From Armatimonadaceae bacterium (lineage in GTDB: Bacteria > Armatimonadota > Armatimonadia > Armatimonadales > Armatimonadaceae): a stretch of DNA of 25,835 nt. Positions within the stretch are counted from its first letter, which is position 1. The number at the start of each line of letters is the position of its first letter. The translations under genes were made by a program, and so were the position numbers. Shown here piece by piece: positions 1-7,398 of the stretch. Location: assembly GCA_030446525.1 (NCBI GenBank), contig JAUJNC010000061.1, forward strand, positions 1 through 25,835, written 5' to 3'. The notes under the pieces were generated by a model. The model did not search any database. It was not told the DNA's origin and saw nothing but the letters and a program-made list of their open reading frames with translations.

Positions 1-6
1 TTTTTT

Positions 7-537
7 TCACTGCTCCGACGTCATCTTCCCGTAGGCCTCGCGGATGCCGCGGACGTGGTAGGCGACGTTGGCCGACGTGCAGCCCATCGAATCACCGATC
101 TGCCGCCACGTCCGGCCGTCCAGAAGCCCCTTGAGGATCACGCGCTGGCGGTCGTTCAGGCGGCGCTCCAGATCCTGGACGAGCATCTTAACGTCCACGT
201 CGCCCGTGCCGGAAGCGCCCACGTGCGTATCGGCCATGGTGTCTTCGGCCAGATCCAAAGGCTCGCACGAGCGGCGCTTGCTCCAGCGGATGTGGTCCAG
301 GATCTGCCACCGGGCGTGCTTGAGCAGGAACTGGGACGGGGTGCCTACCTCCGTATCCACGGTCGGCAGCGCCTGGAAGACGGCGAGCCACGCCTCCTGC
401 AGCAGGTCGGCGGCGTCCATACCGGTCCGGGCCGCGTAGTAGCCCGCCAGAGACTCCAGGCGGGGGCGCAACGATTCACGCAGACGGTCTTGCGCGGCGG
501 CATCGCCGCCGCGGGCACGCACAAGCAGGTTGTCCAA
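7..537 (-). CDS. ECF-type RNA polymerase sigma factor
   Basis: A 176-residue protein with the two-domain layout of an extracytoplasmic-function sigma factor. Residues about 40-85 form region 2, with the acidic DLLQEAW helix and an LDHIRWSKRR segment that would contact the -10 element. Residues about 125-170 form region 4, a helix-turn-helix starting LNDRQRVILKGL and containing WRQIGDSMG. The start is TTG at 537, preceded by GGAG nine bases upstream, and residue 1 falls where short ECF proteins normally begin. No anti-sigma gene adjoins it inside the window, but the downstream side lies beyond the window edge. The family is clear. The regulon and the signal are not visible. Confidence 0.85.
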   Translation of the reverse strand: MDNLLVRARGGDAAAQDRLRESLRPRLESLAGYYAARTGMDAADLLQEAWLAVFQALPTVDTEVGTPSQFLLKHARWQILDHIRWSKRRSCEPLDLAEDTMADTHVGASGTGDVDVKMLVQDLERRLNDRQRVILKGLLDGRTWRQIGDSMGCTSANVAYHVRGIREAYGKMTSEQ

Positions 538-903
538 TTTTTGAGTCTCCGAACACGGGGACGCAGCACGCCGCCGGAAACAGGCGAAGGTGGGGCATGC
601 GTCGGTGCGAGAACGCGCAGTGGCGCGACAAGGTCACAGTGAGCCGCTCAAGGCGTCCCTTGCCAGCCGCGCCAGTCGGAGGGTTCCGGGCCGTGGGGCC
701 GAAGAACCTTAACGGACGGGGTACGGGGACGCGCAGGCGGTCGACATGTTATGATCGCTGGTAAACCAGGTCATGTACATCGAAAACCTCCTTCGCTTTC
801 TAGAAGGCCGCCATCAAAGGTGGGCGGAAACACGCGCGGGCCTTCCAGGGACAGTATAACGCATCCGCCCCCGTTTGCTAAAGAAAAGGATAAAACATTT
901 TTC
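538..903. other. Intergenic stretch without a convincing gene
   Basis: This 366-base gap separates the minus-strand sigma gene from the plus-strand gene remnant. I see no conserved coding frame. It holds a TATGAT hexamer preceded by TG (about 758-766), which looks like an extended -10 on the plus strand, followed by a small dyad TGGT-AA-ACCA at about 760-770 that could be an operator. Neither has a convincing -35 or a clear downstream gene. A 28-codon ATG frame at 773-859 lacks a good ribosome binding site and is not called. Confidence 0.4.
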
Positions 904-1219
904 GTGGCGCGGGCTACGTTCCAGGCCTACACGCACGGTTACGATGACCAGGACGAGAACGGCATCGACCGGTCGCTGCTGCGCGAGAATCTGAAGCGAA
1001 CGCCGACAGAGCGTTTGGAGAAGCTGCGGCGCGAACTCGCATTTTTCGCGGAGGTGCGCCGTGTCAGATCTGCCGGGACCGTTTGCTTTAATTGACGACC
1101 TGATCGCGATGGAGCGCACCGCGAACCGCCCCAAAGATCAGACGCACGTGATGGAACGGGAAGCGCTGCGCCGGCTGATCCGAAGCGGGGCGGAGCAGCA
1201 GGACGGCGCGCGAAGTTGA
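904..1219 (+). pseudogene. Remnant of a small protein / nucleotidyltransferase gene pair
   Basis: Two short overlapping frames look like the two ends of a known gene pair. The first (GTG at 904 to 1095) contains DENGIDRSLLRENLK and TPTERLEKLR. This resembles the small proteins, usually containing ENGVDxxLI and TPAERLxxL, that precede DUF6036-type nucleotidyltransferase genes. The second (GTG at 1061 to 1219, a different frame) reads LIDDLIAMERTANRPKDQ. This matches the extreme C-terminus of such nucleotidyltransferases (LIxLKRAxGRPKD). The catalytic GG...DxD core between them is absent, so an internal deletion of several hundred bases is likely. The identification rests on motif memory. A pair of unrelated short genes is the alternative. 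Confidence 0.5.
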
Positions 1220-1245
1220 CCCGCGCCCGCCTTGTGCGTTATACT
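1216..1245 (+). promoter_or_regulatory. Sigma-70-type promoter of the aspC-rnc-mtnP unit
   Basis: TTGACC (1216-1221) and TATACT (1240-1245) are separated by 18 bases, which places the start of transcription about 28 bases before the aminotransferase ATG. The -35 hexamer includes the TGA stop (1217-1219) of the preceding gene remnant, so the two features abut with no spare sequence. Confidence 0.75.
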
Positions 1246-1279
1246 GGGACACAGAAAACGCACAAGGGTAATCAAGCGA

Positions 1280-2476
1280 ATGATCCTCTCCGAACGGGCG
1301 CGAAACGCCGCCCCGTCCCCCACGCTCGCCATCACCGCCAAGGCCAACCAGATGAAGGCGGACGGCATCGATGTCGTGGGCTTCGGCGTCGGCGAGCCGG
1401 ACTTCGACACGCCCGACCACATCAAGAAGGCCGCCGTCGACGCGCTGCGCCAGGGGCACACCAAATACACGCCCTCGGCGGGCATCCCGGCGCTCAAGAA
1501 AGCCATCGGTGACAAGTTCGAGCGGGACAACGGCCTGGCGTACGGCCCCAGCAACGTCATCGTCTCGTGCGGCGGCAAGCACTCGCTCTACAACGTCTTC
1601 CAGGCGCTCTGCGATCCGGGCGACGAGGTGGTCATCCCCGCCCCCTACTGGGTCTCGTATCCGGAGCAGGCCAAGCTCGCCGGGGCCGCGCCGGTGGTAA
1701 TCCCGACCAGCGACGCGACCGGATTTGCGCCCACCTTCGAGCAGATCAAAGAGGCTGTCACCGACAGGACCAAGGTCTTCGTGTTGAACTCGCCGTCCAA
1801 CCCGACCGGCGCGATGTGGCCGCGCGCCACCATCGAGGCGCTGGCCGACCTGGCGGTCGAGCGAAACTTCTTCGTGATCTCGGACGAGATCTATGAGAAG
1901 ATCACCTACGACGGCAACGCGCCGGTTTCGATCGCGGCGCTGGGCCCGGAGATCAAGAAGCGCACGATCACGGTGAACGGCGTGTCCAAGACGTACTCGA
2001 TGACCGGCTGGCGCATCGGCTACGCCGCCGGCGAGGCGGAGATCGTCGCGGCGATGGGCCGCCTCCAGGATTCGATGACCTCGAACCCGACCTCGATCGC
2101 CCAGTACGCGGCCCTTGCGGCTATCGAGGGGCCGCAGGAGTTCTTGCGGGACTGGGTGGCGGAGTTCGACCGGCGCCGGCGGGAGATCGTGCTCGGGCTG
2201 AACGCCATCCCCGGCGTCTCCTGTGTCACCCCGGAGGGCGCGTTCTACGTTTTCCCCAACGTGTCGGGGCTCTTCGGAAAGCGCTACGGGGGTAAGACCA
2301 TCGACAACAGCGACGACTTCGGCGACTACCTGCTCGCGCAGGCGCAGGTGGCCCACGTCCCCGGCTCCGGCTTCGGAGCGCCCGAGTACGTGCGCCTCTC
2401 GTACGCGACCTCGATGGACACGATCCGGCGCGGTCTGGAGCGCATCGCCGTTGCCGTCGGCGCGCTGGAGGGCTGA
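1280..2476 (+). CDS. aspC: Aspartate aminotransferase (PLP class I)
   Basis: A fold-type I PLP aminotransferase of about 398 residues, the usual size for the cytosolic bacterial aspartate aminotransferase I-gamma group. It would transfer the amino group of aspartate to 2-oxoglutarate, and some relatives also use prephenate. Visible landmarks are GVGEPDFDTP near the N-terminus, the NPTG substrate-loop motif, the SDEIYEKI aspartate that contacts the pyridine nitrogen, the PLP lysine in NGVSKTYSMTGWRIGY, and the C-terminal arginine in YVRLSYATS that binds the alpha-carboxylate. ATG 1280 is chosen because it follows AAGGG and gives the family N-terminus; an upstream GTG at 1232 would fall within the promoter. 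The gene overlaps rnc by 26 bases. Confidence 0.92.
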   Translation: MILSERARNAAPSPTLAITAKANQMKADGIDVVGFGVGEPDFDTPDHIKKAAVDALRQGHTKYTPSAGIPALKKAIGDKFERDNGLAYGPSNVIVSCGGKHSLYNVFQALCDPGDEVVIPAPYWVSYPEQAKLAGAAPVVIPTSDATGFAPTFEQIKEAVTDRTKVFVLNSPSNPTGAMWPRATIEALADLAVERNFFVISDEIYEKITYDGNAPVSIAALGPEIKKRTITVNGVSKTYSMTGWRIGYAAGEAEIVAAMGRLQDSMTSNPTSIAQYAALAAIEGPQEFLRDWVAEFDRRRREIVLGLNAIPGVSCVTPEGAFYVFPNVSGLFGKRYGGKTIDNSDDFGDYLLAQAQVAHVPGSGFGAPEYVRLSYATSMDTIRRGLERIAVAVGALEG

Positions 2477-3182
2477 GACGAGCGGCGCGGGCGGCGACCC
2501 GGGGGCGGCGGCCACGGCGGAGTTCGCGGCGCGCTGGGGCTTCGATGCCGAGTCGCGGCGCCTGCGGGCGGCCCTGACGCACAGATCCGCCACGCGCTCG
2601 CTCGAAAAGAGCAGCGAGCGCCTGGAGTTCTTGGGCGACGCCGTGCTCGGGTTCGTCGTGGCCGAGTTTCTGATCCACGCGCTGCCGCGCGCGCCGGAGG
2701 GGGCGCTTTCCCGCGCCCGCACGCAGGTGGTGCGCAAAGAGACGCTGGCCGAGGCCGCCCGCGCGCTGGGCATCGAAAGCCTCCTCCTGGTCGGGGCCGG
2801 CGAAGAGAAGCTGGGGGATCGCACACGCGATTCGCTCCTGGCGGACGCCTACGAGGCCGTGATCGGCGCGCTGTTCCTCGATAAGGGCGGCGCGGCGGCG
2901 GCGCGCTTTGTCCACGACACGCTGCGGGGCCCGCTCAGCACGGTCGCCGCCGCGCCGCCCGAACCCGACCCCAAGACCCGCCTGCAGATCCTCCTCCAGG
3001 GCCAGGGGCGCGGCCTGCCCGCGTACCGCATCGTGTCCGAATCGGGCCAGGGTCACAACATGCACTTCATCGCCGAGGCGCTGGTGGACGGCCAGCCGCT
3101 CGGCCAGGGTGAAGGCGCCACCAAGCGCGCGGCGACCGCGAACGCCGCCGCGGCGGCCTTGCAGGCGCTGGAGAAAGGATAG
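2451..3182 (+). CDS. rnc: Ribonuclease III
   Basis: Double-stranded-RNA endonuclease that matures rRNA and trims structured mRNA. The RNase III signature ERLEFLGDAVL lies near residue 60, and the second metal-binding cluster DAYEAVIGALFLD follows about 80 residues later. The C-terminal third is a double-stranded-RNA-binding domain ending in ATKRAATANAAAAALQAL. No ATG or GTG lies in frame before the catalytic domain. The best start is TTG 2451, inside the end of the aminotransferase gene, with GGAG upstream, giving 243 residues, a normal length. Its stop overlaps the AAAGGA ribosome binding site of mtnP, which implies coupled translation. The family is certain and the exact start is inferred. 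Confidence 0.92.
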   Translation: MPSARWRAETSGAGGDPGAAATAEFAARWGFDAESRRLRAALTHRSATRSLEKSSERLEFLGDAVLGFVVAEFLIHALPRAPEGALSRARTQVVRKETLAEAARALGIESLLLVGAGEEKLGDRTRDSLLADAYEAVIGALFLDKGGAAAARFVHDTLRGPLSTVAAAPPEPDPKTRLQILLQGQGRGLPAYRIVSESGQGHNMHFIAEALVDGQPLGQGEGATKRAATANAAAAALQALEKG

Positions 3183-3188
3183 CATTTC

Positions 3189-4001
3189 ATGGCAGACACC
3201 CCCCGGGCGCAGGTCGGCATCTTCGGCGGCTCCGGCTTCTACTCGCTGCTCCCGGACGTCCGCGAGGTCAAGATCGAGACCCCCTACGGGCCCCCTTCCG
3301 ACAAGGTCGCGCTGGCCGAGATCGGCGGCAGGCAGGTCGCGTTCCTGCCCCGGCACGGCAGGGACCACTCGCTCCCGCCCCACCGGATCAACTACCGGGC
3401 CAACGTGTGGGCGATGAAGTCGCTGGGCGTCACCGACATCCTCGGCCCCAACGCCTGCGGCTCGCTGCAGACCCACATAAAACCCGGCCATCTGGTGATC
3501 TGCGACCAGTTCGTGGACCGCACGAGCGGCCGCAAAGACACGTTCTACGACGGGCCGGTCACCACGCACGTCTCGGCCGCCGACCCGTACTGCCCCGTTT
3601 TGCGCCGCCACGCGGTCGCGGTGTGCCGGGACCTGGGGGTCGACGTACACGAGCGCGGGACCGTGGTCGTGATCCAGGGGCCGCGCTTTTCCACCAAGGC
3701 GGAAAGCCGCTGGTTCATGGGCCAGGGCTGGGAAGTCATCAACATGACGCAGTACCCGGAGTGCTATCTGGCGCGCGAGCTGGAGATCTCGTACGTCAAC
3801 CTCTCGGTGATCACCGACTATGACGCCGGCCTGATCGGGGAAGAGCCGGGCATAAAGCCGGTCACCAACGAGGAGGTGCTGGCCGTCTTCACCGCCAACA
3901 TGGACAAGCTGCGCAGGGTCCTGTTCCGCATGGTCGAGGCGCTGCCCGACACGTCCGGCAGCCCGGCGCGCAACCACCTGAAGAGCGCCCGCTTCGATTG
4001 A
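3189..4001 (+). CDS. mtnP: S-methyl-5'-thioadenosine phosphorylase
   Basis: A 270-residue purine phosphorylase that splits methylthioadenosine into adenine and methylthioribose-1-phosphate for methionine salvage. It has the MTAP hallmarks: GIFGGSGFY at the N-terminus, RHGRDHSLPPHRINYRAN (phosphate and ribose contacts), STKAESRWF, the methionine-containing INMTQYPE, and the TDYDAG aspartates that read the 6-amino group of adenine. The two aspartates favour MTA/adenosine over inosine-type substrates. It sits six bases after rnc with AAAGGA as ribosome binding site, and 14 bases before the ECF sigma gene. Other methionine-salvage genes are not in the window. Confidence 0.93.
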   Translation: MADTPRAQVGIFGGSGFYSLLPDVREVKIETPYGPPSDKVALAEIGGRQVAFLPRHGRDHSLPPHRINYRANVWAMKSLGVTDILGPNACGSLQTHIKPGHLVICDQFVDRTSGRKDTFYDGPVTTHVSAADPYCPVLRRHAVAVCRDLGVDVHERGTVVVIQGPRFSTKAESRWFMGQGWEVINMTQYPECYLARELEISYVNLSVITDYDAGLIGEEPGIKPVTNEEVLAVFTANMDKLRRVLFRMVEALPDTSGSPARNHLKSARFD

Positions 4002-4015
4002 GACGAGGAACACCG

Positions 4016-4621
4016 ATGGGCGACCCACCCCCCGAAGGCGCGCGGGACGCATCCGCGCCTGGAAGCCAGGCACGCCACACCCTCTTCGAGAAACAGATGC
4101 TGCCGCACCTGGACGCGCTGTACCGCTCGGCGCTCGGGATGACCAAGAACCCGGGTGACGCCGAAGATCTGGTGCAGGACACGTTCCTGCGCGCGTACCA
4201 GTTTCTCGACCAGTTCCAGGGGGGAACTAATGCGCGCGCCTGGCTGTTCAGGATACTAACCAACCTGTACATCAACGCGTACCGGCGCAAGACGCGCGAG
4301 CCGGAACGGCTGTCCCTGGACGGGCTGGAAGAGTTCTACCTTTACAACCGGCTGGCGTACGCCCACGCCGCGGGGACGGGCGGGTCCCCGGAGGATGAGG
4401 TCGTGCGGAAGGTGCAGAGCGAGGCGATCCGTAACGCCGTCGAGCGCCTACCCGACGAATACCGGGACACCGTGATACTGGCGGACCTGAACGAATTTTC
4501 CTATCAGGAGATCTCCGAGATGCTGGGCATCCCGATCGGGACGGTGCGATCGCGCCTGTCCCGGGGGCGGCGGCTCGTACAAAAGGCCCTGTGGGCGTAC
4601 GGGCAGGAGAACGAGCGGTGA
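4016..4621 (+). CDS. ECF sigma factor, SigR/RpoE-like
   Basis: A 201-residue ECF sigma factor. Region 2 includes LYRSALGMTKNPGDAEDLVQD and the NARAWLFRILTNLYINAYRR helix. Region 4 runs from AVERLPDEYRDTVILADL through FSYQEISEMLGIPIGTVRSRLSRG, a textbook helix-turn-helix. ATG 4016 has a GAGG eight bases upstream and begins a short non-conserved tail. The partner gene immediately downstream encodes a ZAS-type anti-sigma factor, and the pair resembles the SigR/RsrA redox-responsive group (ECF12). That subgroup assignment comes from the partner's RsrA-like spacing and is inference. It is the fourth gene of a unit that starts with metabolic genes, an unusual setting for an ECF factor. Confidence 0.9.
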   Translation: MGDPPPEGARDASAPGSQARHTLFEKQMLPHLDALYRSALGMTKNPGDAEDLVQDTFLRAYQFLDQFQGGTNARAWLFRILTNLYINAYRRKTREPERLSLDGLEEFYLYNRLAYAHAAGTGGSPEDEVVRKVQSEAIRNAVERLPDEYRDTVILADLNEFSYQEISEMLGIPIGTVRSRLSRGRRLVQKALWAYGQENER

Positions 4622-4637
4622 CCGGCCCGAAGGTCAC
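4618..4637 (+). promoter_or_regulatory. Hairpin covering the anti-sigma ribosome binding site
   Basis: GTGACC (4618-4623) and GGTCAC (4632-4637) form a 6-bp stem with an 8-base loop. The left arm holds the TGA stop of the sigma gene, and the right arm ends directly at the ATG of the anti-sigma gene and includes part of its only Shine-Dalgarno-like sequence (GAAGG). A ribosome finishing the sigma gene would open the stem, which would couple anti-sigma to sigma translation. The pairing is seen; the function is inferred. Confidence 0.45.
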
Positions 4638-4949
4638 ATGGAAGGCAAGGCGCAGATGGAAGACCCGGCGAGAAGCGGACAAGGTATCGATTACAACGCG
4701 TGTCAGGAGGCGGTAAAACGCCTGACCGAGTTCCTCGACCAGGAGCTGGGGCCCGAACAGGAGGAGATGGTGCGGCGCCACCTTCACGAGTGCCGCGGCT
4801 GCTTCGCCAGGTTCCGTTTCGAGGAGACGCTGCTCCGGACCATCCGCGAGCGGGCCGAAGCCATCCGCGCCCCCGAGGCGCTGCGGGAAAAGATACTGGG
4901 CCTCATCGCAATCCCTAAGGGCGATGTACAGGGGGAACCGCGCCCCTAA
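4638..4949 (+). CDS. Zinc-binding anti-sigma factor, RsrA-like
   Basis: A 103-residue soluble protein with the ZAS pattern H48-x3-C52-x2-C55 and an upstream Cys22, the ligand arrangement of RsrA-type anti-sigma factors. No transmembrane helix is present, so it would hold the adjacent sigma factor in the cytoplasm and release it when the zinc thiols are oxidised. The C-terminal half is a charged helix (LREKILGLIAIP). The start at 4638 lies 16 bases after the sigma stop. A later in-frame ATG (4656) is possible. Redox sensing is known for RsrA and only inferred here. Confidence 0.88.
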   Translation: MEGKAQMEDPARSGQGIDYNACQEAVKRLTEFLDQELGPEQEEMVRRHLHECRGCFARFRFEETLLRTIRERAEAIRAPEALREKILGLIAIPKGDVQGEPRP

Positions 4950-4978
4950 GCTCCGGGAGCGGGTAACCCGTTGAAGCG

Positions 4979-5019
4979 CAGGCCACCAGGGAGGGATGTA
5001 CCCGGTGGCCTGTGGTTTT
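4979..5019 (+). terminator. Rho-independent terminator, first hairpin
   Basis: CAGGCCACC-A-GGG (4979-4991) pairs with CCCGGTGGCCTG (5001-5012), a 12-bp GC-rich stem with one bulged A, followed by a weak T-rich tract (GTGGTTTTG). It closes the aspC-to-anti-sigma unit 30 bases after the last stop codon. Confidence 0.8.
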
Positions 5020-5041
5020 GTGCCTGGAGAACCACTTTTTT
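5012..5041 (+). terminator. Second terminator, overlapping the first by one base
   Basis: GTGGTT (5012-5017) pairs with AACCAC (5030-5035), followed by an uninterrupted T6 (5036-5041). The left arm includes the U-tract of the first hairpin, so the two act in series. This looks like a back-up stop for transcripts that pass the first hairpin, just before the ABC exporter promoter. Confidence 0.65.
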
Positions 5042-5070
5042 AGAAACAGGCGTTTGAAAGCTGCTGCTGC

Positions 5071-5095
5071 TGGTATAATATGCAAATGGCAAGGA
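5071..5095 (+). promoter_or_regulatory. Extended -10 promoter and ribosome binding site of the ABC exporter
   Basis: TGG-TATAAT (5071-5079) is a consensus extended -10 element. A TTGAAA lies upstream, but only 14 bases away, so the TG extension probably substitutes for a -35. AAGGA at 5091-5095 lies ten bases before ATG 5106. The predicted leader is about 20 bases. Confidence 0.7.
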
Positions 5096-5105
5096 CATGT
5101 AGCGT

Positions 5106-7348
5106 ATGGCTTTAGTGGAAGAGCTTCCCCCTTCGGTAGAAACAACGCTCCGCACGGAGCGCAACGGCAGCGGCGGTGACCCGCTGGCCGTGGCGGTCAA
5201 GGCGGACATCGGCAGCGACGGGAACCTGGGCGAGCGCTGGGTGGTCGTGGACGCCGACACGGTGCGCGTGCTCACCCCCAACGGGACCCGAGCCCGCGTG
5301 GATGTGTCGGTCCCCCTGACCGAGATACGCTTCGCCCAGACCGAAAACCTGGTCGGCGGCGGGGCGCTCGCCGTCGGCAAGGGCACGGACGCGATCGAGC
5401 TGGTGCGCTACACCACGCCGCTGCAGGCGCGCATGGGCGGCGTCGCCCGCACCATCGAGGCGCTGGCGAAGAACGAGGAGCCGCCGGCCCTGGAGCTGGA
5501 GGACGACGAGCGGGTCTGCAAAAACTGCGGCCGGCCCCTGTCCGAAAAGTCCGACGTCTGCCGGGCATGCATCAACCGGACGGCCGTGCTCCGCCGCCTC
5601 TTCTCCTACGCGGCCCCGTTCAAGTGGAAGACGCTCGTCCTTCTCCTCCTGATGTTCGCCGGCACGGGCATGGCGCTCGCGCCGCCCCTGATCCAGAAGA
5701 ACATGATCGACCGCGTGCTCGCCCCGGAAGGCACGCTCGTCTCGCCGGAGGGCGCCCGCCTGACGCTGCTGGGCCTGCTGATCGCCGCCCTGGTCGGCAC
5801 GCAGATGCTGAACGTGCTCCTCACGGTCGTGCGCGGGCGGCTGTCGGCGTGGCTGTCGGCCAACGTCACCTTCCGCATCCGCACCCAGCTGTACGAGCGC
5901 CTGCAGTGGCTGGGGCTTAACTACTACGACAAGCGGCAGACCGGCGCGCTGATGACGCGCGTGACGCAGGACGTGAACGAGCTGAACCACTTCCTGGTCG
6001 ATGGCCTGCAGTACCTGGTGGTCAACGGCCTGACCATCGTGGGTATCGCCACGATCCTGCTGCTGTACAATGCCCGGCTGACGCTGCTGGTGCTGGTGCC
6101 CGTGCCCCTGGTCATTTGGGCGACGCGGCGGGCGTGGCGGTGCCTGTGGCGCTACCTGCATCGGCTGTGGCACCTGCGCTCCGCCCTGTCGGCGGGCCTG
6201 AACTCAGCGCTCTCCGTGCGCGTGGTCAAGGCGTTCGCGCAGGAAAGCCGCGAGATCGACCAGTTCAACCAGCGCGCCACCAACTCCGTATCAGGCCGGG
6301 CTGTTCGTCGAACAGTGGTGGGCCACCCTGTTCCCCCTGCTGAACTTCCTGATGACCGCCGGATCCTTCGTCGTTCGGTACGTCGGCGAAGCGCCAGGTG
6401 ATCAGCGGCGCGGTCACGCTCGGCACGCTGACCATGTTCCTGTCGTACCTGATGCAGCCTGTACGCCCTGCTGCAGGGCATGACGCGCATCGCCGACTGG
6501 CTGTCGCGCGCGCTGACGTCGGCCGAGCGCATCTTCGAGGTTCTGGACACCGAGCTGAACATCAAGGACGCCCTGGACGCCGTCCTGATGCCCCACATCC
6601 GGGGCGAGGTCGAGTTCCGCAACGTCTCCTTCGGCTACGACAAGGCGCGCCGCGTGCTGGACGACCTTTACCTTGAAGGTCGAGCCCGGCGAGATGATCG
6701 GGCTGGTGGGGCACCCGGCGCGGGCAAGACGACGATCATCAACCTGATCTCGCGCTTCTACGACCCCACCGAGGGCGCGGTCCTGATCGACGGCGTGGAC
6801 ATGCGCGAGATCAAGGTCCACGACCTGCGGTCCCTTACCGGCATCGTGCTGCAGGAGCCGTTCCTGTTCCCCGGCACCATCGCCGAGAACATCGCCTACG
6901 CCAAGCCGGACGCCGCCCCCGAGGAGATCATGCGCGCGGCCAAGGCCGCGAACGCCCACGACTTTATCATGCGCTTCCCGGACGGCTACGACACCCAGGT
7001 CGGGAGCGGGGCGCCCGCCTGTCCGGGGGCGAGCGCCAGCGCATCTCGATCGCCCGCGCAATCCTGCACAACCCCCGCATCCTGATCCTGGACGAGGCGA
7101 CGGCGAGCGTGGACACGGAGACCGAGAAGCAGATCCAGGAGGCCATCGCGCGCCTGATCCAGGGCCGCACCACCTCGCCATCGCCCACCGCCTCTCGACC
7201 CTGCGCAACGCCAACCGGCTCATCGTCATGGACAAGGGCAAGGTCGCCGGTTCTCGGCACGCACGAGAGCCTGATGGCCAAGCCCGAGGGCACCTTCCGG
7301 CGCCTGGTCGAGATGCAGACCGAGATCAACAAGCCGCGCGCGTATTGA
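5106..7348 (+). CDS. ABC exporter with N-terminal soluble domain and Cys4 knuckle (frameshifted in this sequence)
   Basis: A fused permease-ATPase half transporter of about 747 residues once about eight single-base indels are repaired. Residues 1-130 form a soluble beta-rich domain ([25 protein letters not shown]). A zinc-ribbon-like Cys4 follows (C138-x2-C141, C152-x2-C155), then six membrane helices from about residue 170 and the nucleotide-binding domain. Repaired landmarks are the Walker A (GH-GAGKTT, about 6709-6735), LSGGERQR (about 7017-7041), [12 protein letters not shown] (about 7077-7114) and the [10 protein letters not shown]-loop (about 7176-7203). Frame changes fall near 6285, 6388, 6458, 6668, 6714, 7003, 7173 and 7249, several in homopolymers. 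The next gene is DUF1854. In other bacteria an exporter of this layout pairs with DUF1854, and from memory both are labelled cyanophycin-associated. The substrate is unknown. Confidence 0.82.
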
Positions 7349-7362
7349 CCACCGAATTTCGG

Positions 7363-7387
7363 CCCCCTTCCCTGCGAGGGAAGGGGG
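7363..7387 (+). promoter_or_regulatory. Perfect 11-bp hairpin over the DUF1854 ribosome binding site
   Basis: CCCCCTTCCCT (7363-7373), loop GCG, AGGGAAGGGGG (7377-7387), ending 11 bases before ATG 7399. The right arm contains the purine-rich Shine-Dalgarno region, so folded RNA would hide it. No T-run follows, which argues against a terminator. Palindromes of this C-rich/G-rich type also occur as dispersed intergenic repeats in GC-rich genomes, but no second copy is in this window. Confidence 0.6.
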
Positions 7388-7398
7388 AGCAGGTGACT

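Noticed and set aside
773..859. A 28-codon ATG frame (MYIENLLRFLEGRHQRW...).
   Set aside because: It has no clear ribosome binding site, no family resemblance, and lies in a stretch where such short frames are common by chance.
4930..4980. A SigR-type promoter (GGGAAC ... GTT) after the anti-sigma gene.
   Set aside because: The two elements are about 31 bases apart instead of 18-19.
6283..7250. Programmed ribosomal frameshifting in the ABC exporter gene.
   Set aside because: There are about eight breaks in both directions without slippery heptamers or a shared downstream structure, and neighbouring genes on both strands show the same damage.
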